The notes under the pieces: generated by a model
What the model was told of the DNA's origin: nothing
The model's database searches: none
The model's input: only the letters and a program-made list of their open reading frames with translations
From: CAMLHP01 sp035759745
Lineage (GTDB): Bacteria > Gemmatimonadota > Gemmatimonadetes > Gemmatimonadales > GWC2-71-9
Assembly: GCA_035759745.1 (NCBI GenBank)
Contig: DASTUF010000084.1
Location: forward strand, 13,452-77,451
Direction of reading: 5' to 3'
DNA: 64,000 nt
Position numbers and translations under genes: made by a program
Shown: one piece after another, positions 33,881 through 42,281 of the stretch
How positions within the stretch are numbered: the stretch's first letter is position 1
Layout: each line of letters opens with the position of its first letter

Positions 33881-35262
33881 CTCCCCCGCATTCCCGTCCC
33901 TACGACAACGTCCTCGATACCGTCGGCTGGACCCCGCTGATCCGGCTGTCCCGGGTCGGCGCCGGGATCCGCACCCCGGTGTATGGCAAGGCGGAGTACG
34001 CCAATCCGGGCGGCTCGGTGAAGGACCGCATCGGCCTCGCCATCATCGAGGCCGCCGAGCGGGCGGGCGAACTCAAGCCCGGCGGCACCGTGGTCGAGGG
34101 CACCAGCGGCAACACCGGCGTCGGGCTCGCCATGGCGGCCGCGCTCAAGGGCTATCGCTGCATTTTCACCATGCCCGACAAGATGTCGCAGGAGAAGGTC
34201 CGGCTGCTCAAGGCCTACGGTGCCGAAGTGGTCGTGACGCCCACCGCGGTGCCGGCGGATCACCCCGACAACTACGTGATGAAGGCCAAGCACATAGTCC
34301 ACGATACGCCGGGCGCCGTGCTGGCCAATCAGTTCTACAACCAGGTCAACCCGGAAGCACACTATGCCACCACCGGCCCGGAGATCTGGGAGCAGACCGA
34401 AGGCAAGGTGACCCATCTGGTAGCGGGCGCCGGCACCGGCGGGACCATCAGCGGCGCGGGAAAGTTCCTCAAGGAGAAGAATCCGAAGATCCGGGTCATC
34501 GCCGGCGACCCGGTCGGATCGCTCTACAGCGGCTACGCTGCGACCAGGACGATGGGCGAGGGCCACCCCTACAAGGTGGAAGGCATCGGCGGCGACAAGA
34601 TCCCCACCACGGTCTGGTTCGACGTGATCGACGAATGGCGCCAGCTGCCCGACAAGGCCTCGATGAGCATGGCCCGGCGGATCGCCCGTGAGGAGGGCAT
34701 CCTGGTCGGCGGATCTGCCGGGCTCAATGTCCACCTCGCGCTGGACGTGGCGCGCGAAGCGGATGATCCGGCAGCGTGCGTCGTCACCATCCTGTGCGAC
34801 ACCGGCGAGCGCTACCTGTCGAAGTTGTTCAACGATGCGTGGATGGAAGAAAACCAGATGCTGGATCGCGCCCCGGTCACGGTGGAGCAGCTCCTCGCCG
34901 AGCGCGATGGCGGCGCACCCGAACTGGTGAGCGTGGCGCCGGCGGCGGCAGTGCGCCAGGCGCTCAACCTGATGAGTTCATGGGGCGTGAGCCAGATTCC
35001 CGTCATCGACAACGGGACGTCCGTGGGGGGACTCATCGAAGGCCAGCTCATGGCCCGCGCGCTGGCACAGCCCGCCATGCTGGACCGCCCGGTGCGCGAG
35101 GTGATGGAAGCGCCCTTCCCCGAAGTCGACGCCGCATTCCCGGTGGACCGGCTGGCACCGGCGCTCACCCGCGAGAGCCCGGCTGCGTTGGTGACCCGCG
35201 ACGGCAAGGTGATCGGGATTGTCAGTCGGTATGATCTATTGAAAAGGCTCATTGGAGCCTGA
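33877..35262 (+). CDS. cbs: Cystathionine beta-synthase (PLP core plus CBS pair)
   Basis: 461 residues. PLP-dependent core with the Schiff-base Lys in NPGGSVKDRIG (Lys 49), VVEGTSGNTGVGLAMAAA, the Gly-rich loop GAGTGGTISG and GILVGGSAGLN. C-terminal residues about 335-461 form two CBS domains (LMSSWGVSQIPVIDNGTSVG, VREVMEAPFPEVD, LVTRDGKVIGIVSRYDLL). It condenses serine (or O-acetylserine) with homocysteine or sulfide. The CBS pair favours the beta-synthase name over cysteine synthase. No haem domain. The stop lies at the edge of a heptad dyad. Confidence 0.9.
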   Translation: MTPPHSRPYDNVLDTVGWTPLIRLSRVGAGIRTPVYGKAEYANPGGSVKDRIGLAIIEAAERAGELKPGGTVVEGTSGNTGVGLAMAAALKGYRCIFTMPDKMSQEKVRLLKAYGAEVVVTPTAVPADHPDNYVMKAKHIVHDTPGAVLANQFYNQVNPEAHYATTGPEIWEQTEGKVTHLVAGAGTGGTISGAGKFLKEKNPKIRVIAGDPVGSLYSGYAATRTMGEGHPYKVEGIGGDKIPTTVWFDVIDEWRQLPDKASMSMARRIAREEGILVGGSAGLNVHLALDVAREADDPAACVVTILCDTGERYLSKLFNDAWMEENQMLDRAPVTVEQLLAERDGGAPELVSVAPAAAVRQALNLMSSWGVSQIPVIDNGTSVGGLIEGQLMARALAQPAMLDRPVREVMEAPFPEVDAAFPVDRLAPALTRESPAALVTRDGKVIGIVSRYDLLKRLIGA

Positions 35263-35317
35263 GGCGTGAGGCGTGGGGAAATACCTCACGCCCCACGCCC
35301 TACGCCCCACGCCCCAC
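35262..35317. repeat. Heptad dyad (AGGCGTG words)
   Basis: Eight in-phase 7-mers: AGGCGTG, AGGCGTG, GGGAAAT, ACCTCAC, GCCCCAC, GCCCTAC, GCCCCAC, GCCCCAC. It starts at the last base of the cbs stop and ends 10 bases before the ddl start. It uses the same word family as the tract at 11216-11285. Left arm shorter than right arm. Confidence 0.9.
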
Positions 35318-35327
35318 ACCAACTTCA

Positions 35328-36329
35328 ATGCGCATAACTCTGCTCACCGGCGGCACCTCCTCCGAACGCGATGTCGCGCTTGCCTCGGGCCACCAGATCC
35401 TCGGCGCGCTCCGGAGCCGGGGGCATCAGGTCGAGGTCATCGACACCGCCCTGGGCTACGTGGCGAGCGAGGATGAGGAGCGACTGCTGGCGGGGGCGGT
35501 GCGGGCCGAGCCTCCCTCGATCGAGAAACTCCGGGCGCTCGAGCGAGGGCTCCTGCTCAAGGGCCTCGGCGAACTGCGCGCGGTCAAGGAAGCCGACGTG
35601 CTGTTCCTGGCGTTGCACGGCGGCAGCGGTGAGGACGGCACGCTGCAGACTTTGCTGGAAATGGTGGACGTGCCCTACACCGGGAGCGGCCGGCTGGGCA
35701 GCGCCATGGCCATGGACAAGGACATTTCCAAGCGCCTGTTCCTGCAGGCAGGCGTGCCCACGGCCGGCTGGTATATGGCCCCGGTGCCGCTGGCCCGGGT
35801 GGAGCGCGAGTTTGGCTGGCCAGTCGTGGTAAAGCCCTCGAAACAGGGATCCACCGTCGGGCTGACCATCGTGAAAGCGGCGGACCAGTTCGAGGCGGCT
35901 GTCGCGCTGGCAGGACAATTCGATGACGAAGTGATGGTGGAGCAGTTTGTGCCGGGCCGGGAGCTGACCGTGGGGATCCTGGAGGGCAAGGCGCTGGCCG
36001 TGGGTGAAATCATCCCCCGGCACGAAACTTTCGACTATGAATGCAAGTACACCCCGGGCATGTCGGAGGAGATCTTCCCCGCCGACCTCCCCGAGGAGGT
36101 CGCGAGAGAGTGCGGCCGACTGGGCGTCCTCGCCCACGAGGCCCTCAAACTGGGGGGCTATTCCCGGGTGGATTTTCGCTTGACACCCGACGGGAAGCTC
36201 TTCTGTTTAGAGGTGAATACCCTGCCCGGCATGACGGCGACCAGCTTGCTGCCCCAGTCCGCCGCGGCCGTCGGGATCACCTTTCCCGAGCTCTGCGAAC
36301 AGATATGCCGCATCGCGCAGCGGGCGTGA
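35328..36329 (+). CDS. ddl: D-alanine-D-alanine ligase
   Basis: 333 residues of the ATP-grasp family. LTGGTSSERDVALASG near the N-terminus contains the conserved Glu. The central domain has LHGGSGEDGTLQ, YTGSGRLGSAMAMDKD and WPVVVKPSKQGSTVGL, and the metal site is RVDFRLTPDGKLFCLEVNTLPGMT. It makes the D-Ala-D-Ala dipeptide for peptidoglycan. All catalytic elements are visible. No murein cluster surrounds it. A heptad dyad directly precedes its start, leaving room for only a weak ribosome site. Confidence 0.95.
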   Translation: MRITLLTGGTSSERDVALASGHQILGALRSRGHQVEVIDTALGYVASEDEERLLAGAVRAEPPSIEKLRALERGLLLKGLGELRAVKEADVLFLALHGGSGEDGTLQTLLEMVDVPYTGSGRLGSAMAMDKDISKRLFLQAGVPTAGWYMAPVPLARVEREFGWPVVVKPSKQGSTVGLTIVKAADQFEAAVALAGQFDDEVMVEQFVPGRELTVGILEGKALAVGEIIPRHETFDYECKYTPGMSEEIFPADLPEEVARECGRLGVLAHEALKLGGYSRVDFRLTPDGKLFCLEVNTLPGMTATSLLPQSAAAVGITFPELCEQICRIAQRA

Positions 36330-36374
36330 TCGGATTGACTGCCGGCGGTGTGGCCGGCCAGGAGTGACCACCGG

Positions 36375-37214
36375 ATGAGCTATCTGCCAGTGCCACGTGT
36401 GACGCCCTGGGTGGGCCGGCTCATCGCAGCCAATGCGGTGGTGCTGCTCCTCCTGGAGACGCTCTTCACGTCGCCTGAACTCCGGTCCGCCCTGGCCTTC
36501 AATCCCGGCGCCGTGCTCACCCGGCCGTGGACCTTCGTGTCGTACATGTTCGTTCACGGCGGCCTGCTCCACCTGCTCTTCAATTCCATCGGCCTCTTCG
36601 TGTTTGGCGGGCCAGTCGAGCAGCGGCTGGGGTCGCGCAACTTTCTCCTTTTCTATCTCTACTGCGGCATCGGCGCGGCCATTTTCTGCTGGCTCCTGAG
36701 CCTTGCCACCCCGATCACGCCTTTCATCGGCGCCTCCGGTTCGGTGCTGGGCCTTGCGGTCGCGTTTGCGCTCTTCTGGCCCGACGCCAGGCTCATCGTC
36801 TTCCCGATTCCGGTGCCGATCACCGCCAGGACACTGGTCATCGCCCTGGTCGCACTGGACTTGTTCTTCGCACTGCTGTCACGGCAGGACAATATTGCCC
36901 ATCTGGCGCATGTCGGCGGTGCGCTCGCGGGATTCCTCTACTTCCGGCTGCAGGGCTTTGCTCCGGCGCGCGTACCCCAGCGGCGGGCGCCCGAGCGGCT
37001 GGTGCGCACCGCCCGCGTTCCACGGGAGACCGCGGCACGGCGGAGGCCCTCGCCAGCACCGGAGGCGAGCAAGCGCGTGCACCAGGACGCCCGTGATGGC
37101 GCCAACGCGGAGATGGATCGGCTACTCGACAAGATCAGCGCCAGTGGAATGGCGAGCCTCACACCCACCGAGCGCAGGTTTCTCGACGAATTCGCGCGTC
37201 GCGGAAAGTCGTAG
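36375..37214 (+). CDS. Rhomboid-family intramembrane serine protease
   Basis: 279 residues from ATG 36375, with GGAG at 36361-36364. About six transmembrane helices. The catalytic Ser is in FIGASGSVLGL (about residue 121) and the His in NIAHLAHVGGALAG (about residue 179), with the upstream FVHGGLLHLLFNSIGLFVFG motif typical of GlpG-like enzymes. The C-terminal 90 residues are a basic cytoplasmic tail ending in a helix (MDRLLDKISASGMASLTPTE), common in this subfamily. Substrates unknown. Confidence 0.9.
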   Translation: MSYLPVPRVTPWVGRLIAANAVVLLLLETLFTSPELRSALAFNPGAVLTRPWTFVSYMFVHGGLLHLLFNSIGLFVFGGPVEQRLGSRNFLLFYLYCGIGAAIFCWLLSLATPITPFIGASGSVLGLAVAFALFWPDARLIVFPIPVPITARTLVIALVALDLFFALLSRQDNIAHLAHVGGALAGFLYFRLQGFAPARVPQRRAPERLVRTARVPRETAARRRPSPAPEASKRVHQDARDGANAEMDRLLDKISASGMASLTPTERRFLDEFARRGKS

Positions 37215-37262
37215 CGGCCGCGCTACTCTTGCACCGTTGGCACGCGCTCCATATCATGTCGC

Positions 37263-38207
37263 GTGCTCATCGATCTGGTTCCCGAATTTCTCTCCGTAAC
37301 CAACGCCGCCGATCCTGAGCGCGCCTACGCGCGCTATCGCGACGAGCATCGCGCCGTTCTCGACGCCTACTGGCGCAACTACGTCCTCGATCCCGATACG
37401 TCCCAGGCGGAAGAGGTGGTTCGGGCAGCGCTGAGCGCCGACCGCACCGATCTCCGCGCCGTCGTGGCCGGGCTCAACCTGCCGCAGCTGGTCGAGGAGA
37501 CCATCGCACGCGCCACCGACGTGCTCGGCATCGACCAGCCGACCGACGTGTACCTGATGGTGGGAATGGGTGCCGCCAACGCCGGCGAGCTGGTAATCAA
37601 CGGCCGCGGCGCCGCCTTCATCTGCATCGAGCACTTCACCGGCCGGCCCAACCCCCAGAGCTACGGCATGGGGCTCTCGCCCGAGCGAATTCCCCTCTGG
37701 GTGGCGCACGAATTGGCGCACACGGTGCGGTACACGTCGCCTGACAGCCGGAGCGAGATGCACCGGCTGGTGGCGGAGAACGCCGGCTACTACGACTTCT
37801 GGCTCACCGGAAGCCGCGCGACGCTGCGCGAACTGATGGTCAATGAAGGGCTCGCCGTGCACGCCTCCCAGGCGGTCGTGCCCGGATGCCGCGAAGCTGA
37901 CTACTTCGGCTATCCACGCCGCCAGTACCAGCGCCTCCGCGAGATGGAGTCGTTCCTTCGCCGGTCCACCGAGCACGAACTCGAGCTGGCCGGCCTGGGT
38001 CTTCGGCTGCGCTACCTGACCGGAGGGATGAGTCCCGCTGCCCGGCTGGTGCAGGGACGGGTCCTGCCCGAACGGGGCGGCTACTACCTCGGCTGGAGGA
38101 TGGCGGACCCGATGGTCAGCGCACGCGGAATCCGCGAAGCACTCAGGGCCTCTGCGCAGGACGTCTGCGCCTGGGAGTCGCGATCCCGCGAGATGGCCGC
38201 AGGGTAA
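37263..38207 (+). CDS. Predicted zinc protease, DUF2268-like
   Basis: 314 residues from GTG 37263, no signal peptide. HExxH motif in LWVAHELAHTVRYT (about residues 153-157) with the third-ligand region NEGLAVHASQAV downstream. The C-terminal GGYYLGWRMADPMVSARGIR resembles the DUF2268 group of predicted Zn-dependent proteases. Cytoplasmic, substrate unknown. It is convergent with mnmE, with 28 bases between stops that hold a short GC-rich palindrome (ACCGTCGGTCGGCTGCCGCC) without a T-tract. Confidence 0.75.
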   Translation: MLIDLVPEFLSVTNAADPERAYARYRDEHRAVLDAYWRNYVLDPDTSQAEEVVRAALSADRTDLRAVVAGLNLPQLVEETIARATDVLGIDQPTDVYLMVGMGAANAGELVINGRGAAFICIEHFTGRPNPQSYGMGLSPERIPLWVAHELAHTVRYTSPDSRSEMHRLVAENAGYYDFWLTGSRATLRELMVNEGLAVHASQAVVPGCREADYFGYPRRQYQRLREMESFLRRSTEHELELAGLGLRLRYLTGGMSPAARLVQGRVLPERGGYYLGWRMADPMVSARGIREALRASAQDVCAWESRSREMAAG

Positions 38208-38235
38208 TCCACCGTCGGTCGGCTGCCGCCGACGG

Positions 38236-39588
38236 CTATTTGCCGACGCAGAACTCGCTGAACACCCGTCCCAGCACCTCCTCGACATCCACCACCCCGA
38301 TCAGCTCATCCAGCGCCAGCACGGCCTGCCGGACGTGATGGGCGCACAGCACCGCGTCGCCGAGTGGCGCCGCGAGTTGAGCGCGGGCCACACCCAGCTC
38401 GCCGCGTGCACGTTCCAGCGCCACCCGGTGGCGGGTGCGCGTGAGCATCGGCTCCAGATCCGCCAGCTGCACCCGGTCACCGAAGAGTCTGTCGGCGATC
38501 GTGCGCCGGAGGTCCGCCAATCCTTGCCCCGTCACTACCGATACTCCATCTGACCGACCGGTCAGATCCGCCTTGGTATGGACAATGAGTTCAGAGTTGA
38601 GAGTTGAGAGCTGAGAGTTGAGATCCTTGGTCGGGACGAGGGTGGTCACTCTCAACTCTTGACTCTCAACTCTCGACTCGTCCGCACACACTAGCACTAA
38701 ATCCGCACTATCCAGCCACCGTCGACTCACTGCGACACCCAGAGCCTCGATTCGGTCACTGGTGTCGCGAATGCCGGCCGTATCGACCAGCCGGACCGGC
38801 CAGCCGAGGAAGGTAACGTGCGCCTCGATCGCGTCCCTGGTGGTGCCAGGAACTTCGGTGACTATGGCTCGCTCGGAGCCCAGCAGCGCATTGAAGAGCG
38901 AGGACTTGCCCGCGTTTGGCCGACCGGCCAGTACGACAAGGGCGCCCTCGCGGAGCCGAGTTCCTTCCGGCGCGGTGGACAGTAATGTGTCAATTCTGGC
39001 GCAGGTCTGGTCCAGCTGACTCTGGAGCCTGTCGGGCGCGATGGGCCCGTCGTCTTCGCCGGGGAAATCGATCTCGTAGCTGAGAAGGCCGAGCAGGTCG
39101 AGGAGCGAGCTGCGGAGTTCGAGGATGCGGCGGGAAAGGTTGCCGTCGAGCTGGGCCAGCGCTGCGCGCGCCTGGGCCGGAGCGGTCGCATCGATCAGGT
39201 CACCCACCGCCTCGGCCTGGACCAGGTCCATGCGGCCGTTGAGCACCGCACGGCGGGTGAACTCTCCAGCGGCGGCCTGGCGGGCACCGGCGGCGATGAG
39301 CGCGGCCAGCAGTCGTTCCGGAGCCACCAGACCGCCGTGGCAGGAGAACTCGACGGTGTCCTCTCCGGAGTAGCTGGCCGGTGCGGGAAAGACGGTGTAC
39401 AGCCCGCGGTCGATGGGCCGGTCGCCCGAATCGTGAAAGGTCGCGAGCTGGGCGACCCGAGGTTCGGCCCGGAATCCCTGCACTATTTTCGCCGCGATCT
39501 CGAATGCTCCGGGGCCCGCCAGCCGCACGATCGCCAGCGCCGAGCGGCCCGGCGGTGTGGCGAGCGCGACTATCGCGTCCCCGAACAT
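38236..39588 (-). CDS. mnmE: tRNA modification GTPase MnmE
   Basis: 450 residues. Works with MnmG to modify wobble uridines of tRNA. N-terminus GDAIVALATPPGRSALAIVR. G1 is GRPNAGKSSL (near 222), G3 DTAGIRD, and the G4 position reads HTKADL in place of NKxD, so Thr replaces the base-specificity Asn. The C-terminus is FCVGK with the catalytic Cys. Residues about 304-334, between G3 and G4, are encoded by a 13-unit heptad dyad (38587-38677). Overall length is still normal. It sits 10 bases downstream of yidC. Confidence 0.95.
   Translation of the reverse strand: MFGDAIVALATPPGRSALAIVRLAGPGAFEIAAKIVQGFRAEPRVAQLATFHDSGDRPIDRGLYTVFPAPASYSGEDTVEFSCHGGLVAPERLLAALIAAGARQAAAGEFTRRAVLNGRMDLVQAEAVGDLIDATAPAQARAALAQLDGNLSRRILELRSSLLDLLGLLSYEIDFPGEDDGPIAPDRLQSQLDQTCARIDTLLSTAPEGTRLREGALVVLAGRPNAGKSSLFNALLGSERAIVTEVPGTTRDAIEAHVTFLGWPVRLVDTAGIRDTSDRIEALGVAVSRRWLDSADLVLVCADESRVESQELRVTTLVPTKDLNSQLSTLNSELIVHTKADLTGRSDGVSVVTGQGLADLRRTIADRLFGDRVQLADLEPMLTRTRHRVALERARGELGVARAQLAAPLGDAVLCAHHVRQAVLALDELIGVVDVEEVLGRVFSEFCVGK
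38587..38677. repeat. Heptad dyad inside mnmE coding sequence (GAGTTGA words)
   Basis: Thirteen in-phase 7-mers: GAGTTCA, GAGTTGA, GAGTTGA, GAGCTGA, GAGTTGA, four turn units without obvious repetition, then TCTCAAC, TCTTGAC, TCTCAAC, TCTCGAC. The arms are complementary. It is read through in frame by mnmE on the minus strand, giving a Ser/Leu/Glu/Val-rich stretch (residues about 304-334). It is the only heptad tract of the window wholly inside a gene, and its AT content is visibly above its surroundings. Confidence 0.92.
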
Positions 39589-39598
39589 GGGTCCCCGG

Positions 39599-41287
39599 CT
39601 ACTTCCCGGACCTGGTCTTCACGTTGACGATGGCTGCCGCCACCTTCTTCCTGCGTTCGCGCGACAGCATCCATTGCTGGGGGATGCTGGCAATGTTGCT
39701 GACCGCGTAGTACAGGTTGAGCCCCGACGCGAGGTTGACGAAGAACACCGTCATCATCACCGGCATGACGTACAGCATCATCTTCATCTGCGGGTTGGGC
39801 TCCATGCCAAGCTGCCCCACCTTGCTCAGCACGAACATCGAAAGTCCCATCACCACCGGGATGATGTACAGCGGATCGGCGCGAGCAAGGTCGGGCAGCC
39901 AGAGGAACGACTGGCCCCTGAGCTCGATCGCGTTCTGGAACACGAAGAACAGGGCGAACAGCACCGGCATCGGCAGCAGCATCGGCCAGCACCCGCTCAG
40001 CGGGTTGGCACCGTGTTCCTTGTACAGCCGGAACATCTCCTGCTGCAGCAGCGCCGGCTGCTCCTTGTAGCGCTCCTGCGCCGACTTCAAGTGGGGCTGG
40101 ATCTCCTGCATCTTCATGTTGGCGCGCATGGCCTTCTGGTTCAGCGGCCAGAGCAGCACCCGCACCAGGATCCCGAACAGCACCAGCACCACGCCGTACG
40201 CCAGGTTCAGCTGCTCATGCATCTGCACCAGCAGCCACCGCACCGGCACCGCGAAGAACTGGACCATGGTCCGGAACCCGGGCCAGCCATAGGGATTAAC
40301 GTCGTCGAATTCGTGACCCAGGCTGGTCAGCCGGTCATACTCCATTGGCCCGATGTAACTGCGCCAGGAGAAGGTCCCGCTGGCCGGCACCGGCAGCACC
40401 GCGGCCGTGATCACCGTGTTCGGATCCTTGCCGGCCATCACTGGTGCCGTGGCCGTTACCCCGCTGATCCGGGGCGACTGGCCCGCCGAATCCACCGCGA
40501 AGAGGCTGGCCACGAAGTACATCGACTTGATCGCGGTCCACGCGAACGGGCCGTTGAGAACCTTGGTCTCGCCCGGGTCGAACGCCCTGAAGTCGGTCCG
40601 GTCGACCCCGCCAGCCATGGTAACGATGGCGTAGGACCGGAAGTTGAGCGATGAATCGGTTTCGGCGTTGTGGAGCCCGCTGCCGAGCGACACCAGCAGC
40701 GATGCGCCCTGGGGGGCCAGGGGGGTAACCGTGCCGGCCACCTCGACCTGATAGTCGGGGTGGAAGGTGTAGGTCAGCTGAACCGACGTACCGCCGCGCT
40801 GGGCCGAGAGCGTGAGTGGCGTCGGCCCGTCTACGGTGAGCGCCGTGGCGCTGGGCTCGAAGGTCCAGTCCCGGAAATCGATAGTGTCCCGGCCATTGAC
40901 CAGCGCCAGCCCGAAGAGCCCGTCACCCGGCCGGATGAGCTGGACGTTGCCCGAGTCACCCTTCGCCAGGGTGCGATACTCGTTCAACTCAGCGCCGACC
41001 AGTCGAGCACCGCGGGTGCTGATCCGCCAGGTGTAGAGCGGAGCACTGACGGTGACCAGCTGCTCGGCGGGCTGGTAGTCGCCGGTCGCGAGATTCGAGT
41101 CGGGAGGCGTGGCCTGCATGGCAGGCGCCTGCGCGGTCGGTGCTGTCGCCCCGCTGTCGGCGGGGAGCACGGTGTCGGCCGCCCCGACGGCAGGGGCGTT
41201 CCGGGCGGGCGGGCGCTTGAACAGGAATGTCGGGGCGAGTGCGATCACCATGATCAGCATGATCGCCCAGGCAAAGCGTCGGTCCAT
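39599..41287 (-). CDS. yidC: Membrane protein insertase YidC
   Basis: 562 residues. N-terminal transmembrane segment (AIMLIMVIALAPTFLF), then a large periplasmic beta-sandwich domain (about 60-350) as in Gram-negative YidC, then the conserved insertase core with about five helices (YGVVLVLFGILVRVLLWPL, GCWPMLLPMPVLFALFFVF, LPDLARADPLYIIPVVMGLS). The C-terminus is basic (RERRKKVAAAIVNVKTRSGK). Inserts proteins into the inner membrane. The periplasmic domain supports a diderm envelope. It lies downstream of yidD, the classical order. Confidence 0.95.
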   Translation of the reverse strand: MDRRFAWAIMLIMVIALAPTFLFKRPPARNAPAVGAADTVLPADSGATAPTAQAPAMQATPPDSNLATGDYQPAEQLVTVSAPLYTWRISTRGARLVGAELNEYRTLAKGDSGNVQLIRPGDGLFGLALVNGRDTIDFRDWTFEPSATALTVDGPTPLTLSAQRGGTSVQLTYTFHPDYQVEVAGTVTPLAPQGASLLVSLGSGLHNAETDSSLNFRSYAIVTMAGGVDRTDFRAFDPGETKVLNGPFAWTAIKSMYFVASLFAVDSAGQSPRISGVTATAPVMAGKDPNTVITAAVLPVPASGTFSWRSYIGPMEYDRLTSLGHEFDDVNPYGWPGFRTMVQFFAVPVRWLLVQMHEQLNLAYGVVLVLFGILVRVLLWPLNQKAMRANMKMQEIQPHLKSAQERYKEQPALLQQEMFRLYKEHGANPLSGCWPMLLPMPVLFALFFVFQNAIELRGQSFLWLPDLARADPLYIIPVVMGLSMFVLSKVGQLGMEPNPQMKMMLYVMPVMMTVFFVNLASGLNLYYAVSNIASIPQQWMLSRERRKKVAAAIVNVKTRSGK

Positions 41288-41306
41288 GGGGCGTCAGGTC
41301 ACAGGT

Positions 41307-41537
41307 TCAGGGAACGGGATCGGGCCCGCCGGGATTCCAGGGGTGGCACCGGGCCAGCCGTCGAATGGAGAGCCAGCCGCCCTTGAGAACCCCGTACCGG
41401 CTCAGTGCCTCGACTGCGTAGTGCGAGCAGGTGGGGTAGAAGCGGCAGGAAGCCGGCAGTGCGGCCGAGATGGTCACCTGGTAGCCGCGAATGAGAAGCA
41501 TCAGCGCGCGCCGCGGCAGTTGGGACAGCGGGGGCAC
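41307..41537 (-). CDS. yidD: Membrane protein insertion efficiency factor YidD
   Basis: 76 residues from GTG 41537, with GAGAGGTGA overlapping the rnpA stop. Diagnostic motifs: LIRGYQVTISAALPASCRFY, PTCSHYAVEAL, GWLSIRRLARCHPWNPGG, with the three conserved Cys. It probably assists YidC-dependent insertion. It lies between rnpA and yidC, separated from rnpA by six bases. Confidence 0.95.
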   Translation of the reverse strand: MPPLSQLPRRALMLLIRGYQVTISAALPASCRFYPTCSHYAVEALSRYGVLKGGWLSIRRLARCHPWNPGGPDPVP

Positions 41538-41543
41538 GGGTCG

Positions 41544-41897
41544 TCACCTCTCGGGCGTCACGGCGTCGCGCCAGGCCGCCACTTGGCGACGCAGTTCGCC
41601 GAAGGGCTGGCCGTAGGCCTCGCGCCGGGCCCGGATGACCAGGTCCCAGGCGGGCGACTGTGGCAGCACGTCGCGGCGCCAGATCTCCCGCAGCTGCCGC
41701 CGCAAACGATTGCGGGCCACCGCGCTGGTTCCGTACTTCGGAACGATGAGACCCATGCGCGGGTGGCCCGTCAAGTTGTCAGCCCAGATCATTTCCAGAT
41801 GTTCCGACCGCCGGCGCCGCCCCCGAGCGAGACAGCGGCGGACATCAGCGGCCCGCGCGAGCCGGTTGGCCCGCCCGAGACGCTCGCCGTCCGTCAG
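41544..41897 (-). CDS. rnpA: Ribonuclease P protein, probable CTG start
   Basis: 117 residues if started at CTG 41897, which overlaps the rpmH stop as CTGA. From there it reads LTDGERLGRANRLARAADVR, then RRRRSEHLEMIW and GLIVPKYGTSAVARNRLRRQ with the RNR signature and RARREAYGQPF. No ATG, GTG or TTG occurs in this frame between the upstream stop (41970-41972) and an internal ATG at 41792, which would remove the first 35 residues of the conserved fold. It is the protein cofactor of the RNA encoded at 48387-48750. Confidence 0.9.
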   Translation of the reverse strand: MTDGERLGRANRLARAADVRRCLARGRRRRSEHLEMIWADNLTGHPRMGLIVPKYGTSAVARNRLRRQLREIWRRDVLPQSPAWDLVIRARREAYGQPFGELRRQVAAWRDAVTPER

Positions 41898-42055
41898 GCG
41901 CTCCCGTGCTTCGACGGGATCGAGACGGTCAGCCGCTTCCGGCCCTTCTTGCGGCGGCGCGAGAGCACGTCACGGCCCCATCGGGTGGCCATGCGGGCGC
42001 GGAATCCATGCTTGGCAATCCGGCGCTTGTTGCGCGGACGGTACGACGGCTTCAT
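41894..42055 (-). CDS. rpmH: Ribosomal protein bL34
   Basis: 53 residues. MKPSYRPRNKRRIAKHGFRA and RWGRDVLSRRRKKGRKRL are diagnostic of bL34, with a C-terminal extension of about six residues. ATG 42055 is preceded by GGAGGAAG. It is the first gene of the minus-strand rpmH-rnpA-yidD-yidC-mnmE operon, divergent from dnaA. A plausible but weak promoter is TTGCCC with TATAGC 15 bases on, in the 42080-42110 region. Confidence 0.97.
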   Translation of the reverse strand: MKPSYRPRNKRRIAKHGFRARMATRWGRDVLSRRRKKGRKRLTVSIPSKHGSA

Positions 42056-42117
42056 GAAACACTTCCTCCAGTGAGCCCGGAAAGCTATATGGGGACTGAA
42101 GTTTGGGCAAGCCCTTA

Positions 42118-42199
42118 GCGTGAACGGGAGCAGCAATCGCGTGAAAAGGTGGCCTCCCTTTCACGCTTTTTCCTTTCCGTTCACGCAGTTGCTGTTCCC
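42118..42199. repeat. Imperfect dyad between rpmH and dnaA
   Basis: Three complementary pairs are nested or interleaved: GCGTGAACGG (42118-42127) with 42177-42186, GCGTGAAAAGG (42139-42149) with CCTTTCACGC (42157-42166), and GGGAGCAGCAA (42126-42136) with TTGCTGTTCCC (42189-42199). It resembles the heptad elements in content (GTGAACG, GTGAAAA words), but a strict 7-base phase is not kept. It lies directly upstream of the dnaA promoter. Confidence 0.7.
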
Positions 42200-42212
42200 G
42201 CGGTTTTGGTAT

Positions 42213-42241
42213 TTGACTTTTCCACACACGACCCGTAACAT
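42213..42241 (+). promoter_or_regulatory. Probable dnaA promoter with overlapping DnaA-box-like site
   Basis: TTGACT (42213-42218), 17-base spacer, TAACAT (42236-42241), about 40 bases before the dnaA start. TTTTCCACA (42218-42226), one mismatch from TTATCCACA, covers the -35 edge and the start of the spacer. DnaA binding there would block RNA polymerase, the familiar autoregulatory layout. This reading comes from consensus matching only. Confidence 0.6.
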
Positions 42242-42281
42242 CCCTCGCCCTTGGAACAACCCTCAGCTTTTTCGAGTGTAG

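Noticed and set aside
38208..38235. A terminator between the DUF2268-like gene and mnmE.
   Set aside because: There is a short palindrome but no T-tract on either strand, so I do not call it.
41544..41792. ATG 41792 as the rnpA start.
   Set aside because: It would delete the conserved first 35 residues, which are present upstream in the same frame.
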